64,000 bases of DNA from Ancylobacter gelatini (GTDB lineage: Bacteria; Pseudomonadota; Alphaproteobacteria; Rhizobiales; Xanthobacteraceae): the NCBI RefSeq assembly GCF_022601675.1, contig NZ_JAKVIL010000013.1:62001-126000 (forward strand). The letters are read 5' to 3'. Made by a program: the position numbers and the translations under genes. The notes below the pieces were generated by a model. That model had not been told where the DNA came from, made no database searches, and was given only the letters and a program-made list of their open reading frames with translations. Shown in pieces: positions 59,206 to 64,000 of the stretch (within the stretch, counting starts at the first letter, position 1; every line of letters starts with the position of its first letter).

Positions 59206-61317
59206 GTGACGTGGCAGGCGACGCTTCCGGTTGATCTCGGCTGGCGAAACTGGGTGTTCTCCGCGCGGACCGCGCTGGCGGCGATTCTCGCACTGGCGGT
59301 CGCGTTCTGGCTGGAGCTCAGCGACCCGCAGTGGGCGACGCTGACCGTCTATCTCCTCGCGCAGCCGACCGTGGGTGCCGCTCTCGCCAAGAGCGCCTGG
59401 CGAACCGTGGGCACGGTGTGCGGCGCGCTGCTCGGGCTGGTGCTGGTCGCGCTGTTCTCGCAGGCGGCGGAACTGCTGGTCGTGGCGACCAGCCTGACCG
59501 TGGCCCTGAGCCATTATTTCGGGGCGCGCCTCAGCAACTACACCGCCTATGGCGTCATGCTGGGCGGCTTTACCGCGCTGCTGGTCGCCTATGAGGGCTC
59601 GCTCGATCCGACCCAGGCCTGGGCCATCGCGATCGACCGCTCCACCGAGATCCTGATCGGCATCGCCTGCAGTGCCGGGGCGAGCCTGCTGGTGATGCCG
59701 CGCTATGCCGGCGATGCGCTCCGCGAGGCGATGGGCGCGACCTTTACCGGGCTCTCGACCTATGTCGCAGCCGCGCTGCGGCTGTCGACCTCGATGGCGC
59801 TGTTCGCCGGGCTGCGCCGGCAGATGGTGGCGGTGGTGGTGTCGTTCGACGCGCTGCGCTCCTACACGCTGTTCGAGGCGCCGGAAATGCGGGTGAACGC
59901 CCGACGGCTGGCGCGCACGGTGCGCGAATTCCTCGTCGTCCTGTCCATCGCGCGCGGTCTGTTCTTCCGGCTCGACGGCCTCAACCAGGCCGGGGCCGGC
60001 GAGGTGATGGCGCGGCTGCGCCCGATACTGGAGGCGACCGCCGCCCGCGTCGAGGCCATCGCCGCCGACCCCAAGGCGTGGAGCGAGCCGGCGCGGCTGC
60101 GGCGCGAATTGCTGGCCGCACGCTCGGAGCTGGCACGCGCCGCCGACGACATGGAAGCGCTGGCCGGCTCGCTGCCCTTCGAGCCGCTCGCCAACGGGCT
60201 GTTGGTGTTGCGCCGTGCCGGCGATCTGGTTCATGGGCTGGCCATGGTGGTGGTGAGCGAGGCCGCGAGCCTGCGCGCCCGCCGATCGGGCGTCGCCCGG
60301 CCCGCCCCGGCGCCGCAGGCGGCTTCCGAACGGCGCGAGGCGCTGTTCATCGCGACGCGCGCCGGCCTCGCCGTCGCCATTCTCAGCCTGGTCTGGATGG
60401 CGACCACTTGGGATGAGGGCTTCACCCTGGTGGCGGGCGGGGCGATCATGCTGTTCTTCGCGGTCAATCAGGATGACCCGCTCTCCGCCGCCCGCTATTT
60501 CATCTACGGCACGATCGCCGGCCTCGCCGTCGCCTATGGGCTGATGGTGTTCGTCCAGCCGCATCTGGAGGGCTTCGAGGCGCTGGGGGTGATGTTCTTC
60601 CTGGCGCTGCTGCCGGCCGGGTTGATCGCCGGCACACCGGGCAAGGCATGGATCGGCATCGCGCTGGGCGGCTACACCATCGCGCAGGTCGGCACCTCGA
60701 ACCTGTTCGCGCCGGACGAACCCGCCTTCATCAATTCCGCCCTGGCGCTGCTGCTCGGGCTGGTGATCTGCCTGTGCATCCTGGCGGCGATGCCGGTCAC
60801 CTCGCGCGCCCGCCGGGGCGAGAGCTGGCAACGCGCGATCGGCGCCATTCTCCCGGCGGTGGCGCGCGGCGCGCTGCCGGCCCGGCGCGGGGCGGGCGAA
60901 ATCCGCGACACGCTGGCCCTGCTGCTGCCGCGCCTCTCGCTCGACCGGCAGGGTGACGAGGACTTCCTGCGCGGCACGCTCGGCACCGCCTCCTGTGCGA
61001 TCGAGCTGGGGCGACTGACAGCGGTACGGGGCGATCCGGCGATGCCGGAGCCGGTGCGCCAGCGCCTCGACCAGTTCCTCCCGGAATTCGCCGCGGCTCT
61101 GGAGGCGCTCGCGCAGGCGCCGGGCGAGCGCTCGAAGGATGTCGCGCGGGCGGAAGCGCTGGCGAACGGCGCGCGTGGGGACCTCGCGGCGCAGGTGCTG
61201 GAGCCGGGCTCGCCCGCCGCGCGCGCGGTGCTGCGCGCCGGCGCCTCGTTGCGGTTCATCACCGACCGCTTTTACATAGACCGGGCCTATTGGGAGCGCA
61301 GCCGCGCGCAGGAATGA
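59206..61317 (+). CDS. FUSC-family efflux permease, AaeB-like
   Basis: A 703-residue inner-membrane protein with two blocks of about five to six helices, each followed by a cytoplasmic domain, the FUSC/AaeB architecture. It shows FSARTALAAILALAVAFWLELSDPQWATLTVYLLAQPTVG, SYTLFEAPEMRVNARR and FIATRAGLAVAILSLVWMATTWDEGF. AaeB exports aromatic carboxylic acids such as p-hydroxybenzoate with the adaptor AaeA. The start is not certain: GTG 59206 has GGAG ten bases upstream, and the frame is open to 59092. The stop overlaps the DUF1656 gene. Confidence 0.9.
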   Translation: MTWQATLPVDLGWRNWVFSARTALAAILALAVAFWLELSDPQWATLTVYLLAQPTVGAALAKSAWRTVGTVCGALLGLVLVALFSQAAELLVVATSLTVALSHYFGARLSNYTAYGVMLGGFTALLVAYEGSLDPTQAWAIAIDRSTEILIGIACSAGASLLVMPRYAGDALREAMGATFTGLSTYVAAALRLSTSMALFAGLRRQMVAVVVSFDALRSYTLFEAPEMRVNARRLARTVREFLVVLSIARGLFFRLDGLNQAGAGEVMARLRPILEATAARVEAIAADPKAWSEPARLRRELLAARSELARAADDMEALAGSLPFEPLANGLLVLRRAGDLVHGLAMVVVSEAASLRARRSGVARPAPAPQAASERREALFIATRAGLAVAILSLVWMATTWDEGFTLVAGGAIMLFFAVNQDDPLSAARYFIYGTIAGLAVAYGLMVFVQPHLEGFEALGVMFFLALLPAGLIAGTPGKAWIGIALGGYTIAQVGTSNLFAPDEPAFINSALALLLGLVICLCILAAMPVTSRARRGESWQRAIGAILPAVARGALPARRGAGEIRDTLALLLPRLSLDRQGDEDFLRGTLGTASCAIELGRLTAVRGDPAMPEPVRQRLDQFLPEFAAALEALAQAPGERSKDVARAEALANGARGDLAAQVLEPGSPAARAVLRAGASLRFITDRFYIDRAYWERSRAQE

Positions 61318-61547
61318 CCATGACGCCGAGCCTGTCTTTCTTTCACACGGTGGAACTGGTCGGCTTCTACCTGCCGCCGCTGCTGATCTGGGCGCTGGTG
61401 GCGCTGGTGCCTTTCCTTTTGCTACGGGCGATACTGGATCGTTCTGGCCTGTACCGCTTCGTCTGGCACCGCTCGCTGTTCAATCTCGCCCTCTACGTGC
61501 TGCTGCTCGGCGGCGCGGTGTTTCTTGGGAATGCCCAATGGCTGTGA
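61314..61547 (+). CDS. DUF1656 membrane protein, AaeX-like
   Basis: A 77-residue protein with two helices (LVGFYLPPLLIWALVALVPFLLLRAIL and SLFNLALYVLLLGGAVFL), matching the small DUF1656/AaeX subunit encoded between FUSC permeases and HlyD adaptors. The ATG at 61314 overlaps the permease stop (ATGA). Its 3' end overlaps the adaptor gene by ten bases. Its role in the efflux complex is not established. Confidence 0.9.
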   Translation: MTMTPSLSFFHTVELVGFYLPPLLIWALVALVPFLLLRAILDRSGLYRFVWHRSLFNLALYVLLLGGAVFLGNAQWL

Positions 61548-62416
61548 CCGGCGTCATCCGCTTCCTCGTCACGCTGATCGCGGTGGTCGCCGCCGCGCTG
61601 GTCGGCTGGTGGCTGTGGAATTTCTACACGCTCTCGCCCTGGACGCGGGACGCGCGGGTGGTGGTCAATGTCGTCGACCTCGCCCCGGACGTCTCCGGCC
61701 TGGTCACGGAGATTCCCGTCATCGACAACCAGCAGGTCCGCAAGGGCGACGTGCTGTTCGTCATCGACAAGGACCGCTTCAATCTCGCGCTCCAACAGGC
61801 GCGGGCGCGCGTCGCCCAGGCGCAGGCGCAGGCCAGGCTCGCCAGCGACGACGCCAACCGCGACGCGCAGGTGCTGGCGCAGGATTCCAGCGCGGTCTCG
61901 GCGGTGACGGTCGAGACCTCGCGTACCCGCGCCGAAGCCGCCACCGCCGCGCTGCAGCTCGCGCAGAGCGAGCTCGGCACGGCGCAGCTCAATCTGGAGC
62001 GCAGCACGGTGCGCGCGCCGGTCAACGGCTTCGTGACCAATCTCACCGCGACGGTCGGCGACTATGCCGATGTCGGCACGCCGGTGCTGGCGGTGGTGGA
62101 CAGCGATTCGTTCTATGTCGCCGCCTATTTCATGGAGACCAAGCTGCCGGAGATCCGCATCGGCGCGCCGGCCGAGGTGCGGCTGATGGCGGGCGGGCGC
62201 GTGTTGAAGGGCAAGGTGCAGGGGCTGAGCCGCGCCATTGCCAGCCCGACCGCGGCCGGCGGGCTGCTGGCGTCGGTCAATCCCAATTTCGAGTGGATAC
62301 GCCTCGCCCAGCGCATTCCCGTGCGCATCACGCTGGAGGATGTGCCGGCGGAGGTGGAGCTGGCGGCGGGGATGTCCGCGACCGTGGTGATCCGCCCGCC
62401 GGAAGCATCGCCCTGA
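61538..62416 (+). CDS. HlyD-family periplasmic adaptor, AaeA-like
   Basis: A 292-residue membrane-fusion protein with one N-terminal helix (FLVTLIAVVAAALVGWWLW), a lipoyl half (VSGLVTEIPVIDNQQVRKGDVLFVIDKDRF), a coiled-coil hairpin (about 85-145, repeated RARVAQAQAQARLASDDANRD) and the second lipoyl half RSTVRAPVNGFVTNLTATVGDYADVG. It links the FUSC permease to an outer-membrane channel not present in the window. It is the last gene of the three-gene efflux operon. Confidence 0.93.
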   Translation: MAVTGVIRFLVTLIAVVAAALVGWWLWNFYTLSPWTRDARVVVNVVDLAPDVSGLVTEIPVIDNQQVRKGDVLFVIDKDRFNLALQQARARVAQAQAQARLASDDANRDAQVLAQDSSAVSAVTVETSRTRAEAATAALQLAQSELGTAQLNLERSTVRAPVNGFVTNLTATVGDYADVGTPVLAVVDSDSFYVAAYFMETKLPEIRIGAPAEVRLMAGGRVLKGKVQGLSRAIASPTAAGGLLASVNPNFEWIRLAQRIPVRITLEDVPAEVELAAGMSATVVIRPPEASP

Positions 62417-62428
62417 TGGGGCGCCTTT

Positions 62429-62456
62429 GAACGGGCCGGATCGCGCCGGCCCGTTC
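62429..62456. terminator. Hairpin between adaptor gene and pheT
   Basis: Perfect 11-bp arms GAACGGGCCGG and CCGGCCCGTTC with a six-base loop lie between the convergent stops at 62416 and 62471. No T-run follows in either direction, so it is a likely but weak bidirectional terminator. Confidence 0.5.
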
Positions 62457-62470
62457 GAGGATGGGGATGA

Positions 62471-64000
62471 TCAGCCGCGCAGCGTGGCGCCGGTCTTCTT
62501 CGCCACTTCCGCGACGATTTTCGCCGTCACCGCCTCGATCTCGGCGTCGGTCAGCGTCTTCTCGCGCGGCTGGAGCGTGACCGAGAGCGCGATCGACTTG
62601 GCGTTCGCCTCTATGCCGGGGCCTTCATAGACGTCGAACACGCTGACCTGCGTGATCAGCTTGCGGTCGACGCCGGCCGCCGCCTTCACCAGATCCGCGC
62701 TCGCCACCGAGCGGGCGACCACGAAGGCGAAGTCGCGCTCCACCGGCTGGAACGGCACCAGCTCCAGCAGCGGCTTGACCCGCGTCGCCTTGGCCTTGGG
62801 CTCGGGGATGCGCTCCAGCACCACCTCGAAGCCGACCAGCGGCGATTTCCCGTCTCCTGCGACCTTCAGCGCGTCCAGCACCGAGGGGTGCAACTCGCCG
62901 AAATGGCCGATCACGTTCGGGCCGAGCCGGAAGGTGCCGGAGCGGCCGGGGTGATACCAGGAGGGGGCGTCGGTCGAGATCTGGAGATTGGCGACCGGCG
63001 CGCCGCAGGCCGCCAGCACCGCCAGCGCATCCGCCTTGGCATCGAAAGCGTCGACCGCGCCGGCCTTGCCGGACCAGTGGCGTCCGGCGCCGGAGGGCTT
63101 GGCGGTCGCACGGCGCAGGCCGGTGGCGTGGGTGAACTGGTCCTGCGGGCGGTCGCCCTTGAAGATCTGCCCGACCTCGAACAGCGCCGCCTCGCCATAG
63201 CCACGGTCGGCATTGGCCTGCGCGGCGCGGATCAGCCCCGGCAGCAGGCTCGGGCGCATGTCGGAGAGGTCGGAGGCGATCGGATTGGCCAGCGCCAGCT
63301 CCGGCGCGCCGCCGCCGAACAACTCGGCCTGAAGCTTCGGCACGAAGGACCAGGTGACGGCTTCCACCAGCCCGCGCGCGGCGAGAGCGCGCTTCGCCTT
63401 GCGGGTGCGCAGCTGCAGCGTGGTGAGCACGCTCTTGCGGGCGTCGGCGTCGCGCGGGAACGGCAGGGACGGCACGCGGTCGAGCCCGGCGATGCGGGTG
63501 ACTTCCTCCACGAGGTCGGCCTTGCCCTCGATGTCGCCGCGCCAGGACGGCGGCACCACCTGAACCGTGCCCGAGGTGCCGGTCACGGTGAAGCCGAGCC
63601 GGGCGAGAATATCGACCTGCTCGGCGTCGGAAGCCTCCAACCCGGTGAGCTTCTCGGTGAGCGACAGCGGGAAATCGATGCTGCGCGTGGTGTCGGGCAC
63701 CGTCCCGGCCAGCGTGATCTCCGAGGGCTCGCCGCCGCAGAGGTCGAGGATCAGCCGGGTCGCCAGTTCAAGGCCCGGCACCATCATCGCCGGATCGATG
63801 CCGCGCTCGAAGCGGAAGCGGGCATCGGAATTGAGGCCGAGCTTGCGCCCGGTCTGCGCGATGTTGATCGGCTCCCACAGCGCGGATTCCACCAGCACGT
63901 CGGTCGTCGCCTCGTCGCAGCCGCTCTCCTCGCCGCCCATCACGCCGGCGAGCGATTCGACCGCCTTGTCGTCGGCGATGACGCAGATCGAGGGATCGAG
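62471..64000 (-). CDS. pheT: Phenylalanine--tRNA ligase beta subunit, C-terminal part
   Basis: The last 509 codons of pheT; the gene continues beyond the window edge. The beta subunit forms the (alpha-beta)2 enzyme that charges tRNA-Phe. Visible segments are VMGGEESGCDEATTDVLVESA, LGLNSDARFRFERGIDP, VPPSWRGDIEGKADLVEEVTRI (B5 domain), VEAVTWSFVPKL, NPIASDLSDMRPSLLPGLI and the C-terminal RNP-like anticodon-binding domain (FQPVERDFAFVV, VSVFDVYEGPG, LQPREKTLTDAEIEAV). Everything in view is intact. The stop lies 54 bp from the convergent adaptor gene. Confidence 0.97.
   Translation of the reverse strand, partial: LDPSICVIADDKAVESLAGVMGGEESGCDEATTDVLVESALWEPINIAQTGRKLGLNSDARFRFERGIDPAMMVPGLELATRLILDLCGGEPSEITLAGTVPDTTRSIDFPLSLTEKLTGLEASDAEQVDILARLGFTVTGTSGTVQVVPPSWRGDIEGKADLVEEVTRIAGLDRVPSLPFPRDADARKSVLTTLQLRTRKAKRALAARGLVEAVTWSFVPKLQAELFGGGAPELALANPIASDLSDMRPSLLPGLIRAAQANADRGYGEAALFEVGQIFKGDRPQDQFTHATGLRRATAKPSGAGRHWSGKAGAVDAFDAKADALAVLAACGAPVANLQISTDAPSWYHPGRSGTFRLGPNVIGHFGELHPSVLDALKVAGDGKSPLVGFEVVLERIPEPKAKATRVKPLLELVPFQPVERDFAFVVARSVASADLVKAAAGVDRKLITQVSVFDVYEGPGIEANAKSIALSVTLQPREKTLTDAEIEAVTAKIVAEVAKKTGATLRG

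Noticed and set aside
58195..60831. Very long open frames antisense to real genes (for example 58195-60831 and 855-2714)
   Set aside because: They have no recognisable motifs, are dominated by Arg, Gly, His and Gln, and mirror strongly supported genes. This is the usual effect of high GC at third positions.

Overview
The window is a high-GC stretch of a bacterial chromosome, most likely an alphaproteobacterium of the order Hyphomicrobiales (Rhizobiales). The evidence is the dapB-gpmA neighbourhood, a ~403-residue NADP-isocitrate dehydrogenase, strong G/C third-position bias and dense operons of ABC, tripartite tricarboxylate (TTT) and GntR genes. A Xanthobacteraceae-like genus is only a guess. 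No tRNA, rRNA, CRISPR array, transposase or phage gene was seen.

Layout. 1-2.8 kb is housekeeping: the dapB end, gpmA and an ABC exporter that seems to lack its last residues. From 2.77 to 44.6 kb runs a long, almost purely catabolic region, interrupted by the core gene icd (9.4-10.6 kb). It holds four ABC import systems, one TTT system and about twenty soluble enzymes, with four GntR-type regulators; two more lie at 50.9-52.7 kb. The modules are: (a) 3.8-9.3 kb, NitT/TauT-type importer, two FAA-hydrolase-family enzymes and a malate/lactate-type dehydrogenase; (b) 10.7-15.4 kb, TctCBA with an LVIVD-repeat protein; (c) 15.7-17.9 kb, GntR and aminotransferase; (d) 24.7-18.0 kb (minus strand), importer, M20 deacylase, enolase-superfamily enzyme, M24-fold hydrolase and DapA-like lyase; (e) 31.5-26.0 kb (minus strand), importer with two tandem M24-fold hydrolases; (f) 31.8-37.9 kb, a stand-alone CTP-synthase-type glutaminase, a 2-hydroxyacid dehydrogenase, a carbamoylase-type amidase and, convergent to them, 5-oxoprolinase pxpBCA; (g) 38.2-44.6 kb, DUF1989 protein, importer, ureohydrolase, GntR, DapA-like lyase and an atypical SDR.

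44.7-50.7 kb is a surface-polysaccharide patch: two glycosyltransferase-like genes, a Wzx-like flippase and a secreted beta-helix protein. One gene there is markedly AT-rich. 50.9-64 kb returns to regulators, stress and efflux genes (GNAT, PACE, SMR, Ada-like), nth, membrane proteins, a Tat-exported amine oxidase, an AaeB/X/A-like aromatic-acid efflux set and the C-terminal part of pheT.

How it works together. The catabolic modules look like a scavenging region for small nitrogenous amides, amidines, cyclic or N-acylated amino acids and organic acids. Each module pairs an importer with hydrolases that cut C-N bonds and with dehydrogenases, lyases or aminotransferases that feed the carbon skeleton to central metabolism. 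Exact substrates cannot be read from sequence. The most interesting signals are a repeated 17-bp inverted-repeat operator shared by several promoters near two related GntR genes, three M24-fold enzymes without the usual metal ligands, the stand-alone CTP-synthase-type glutaminase with an unrecognised N-terminal domain, and two regulators with two winged-helix domains each.
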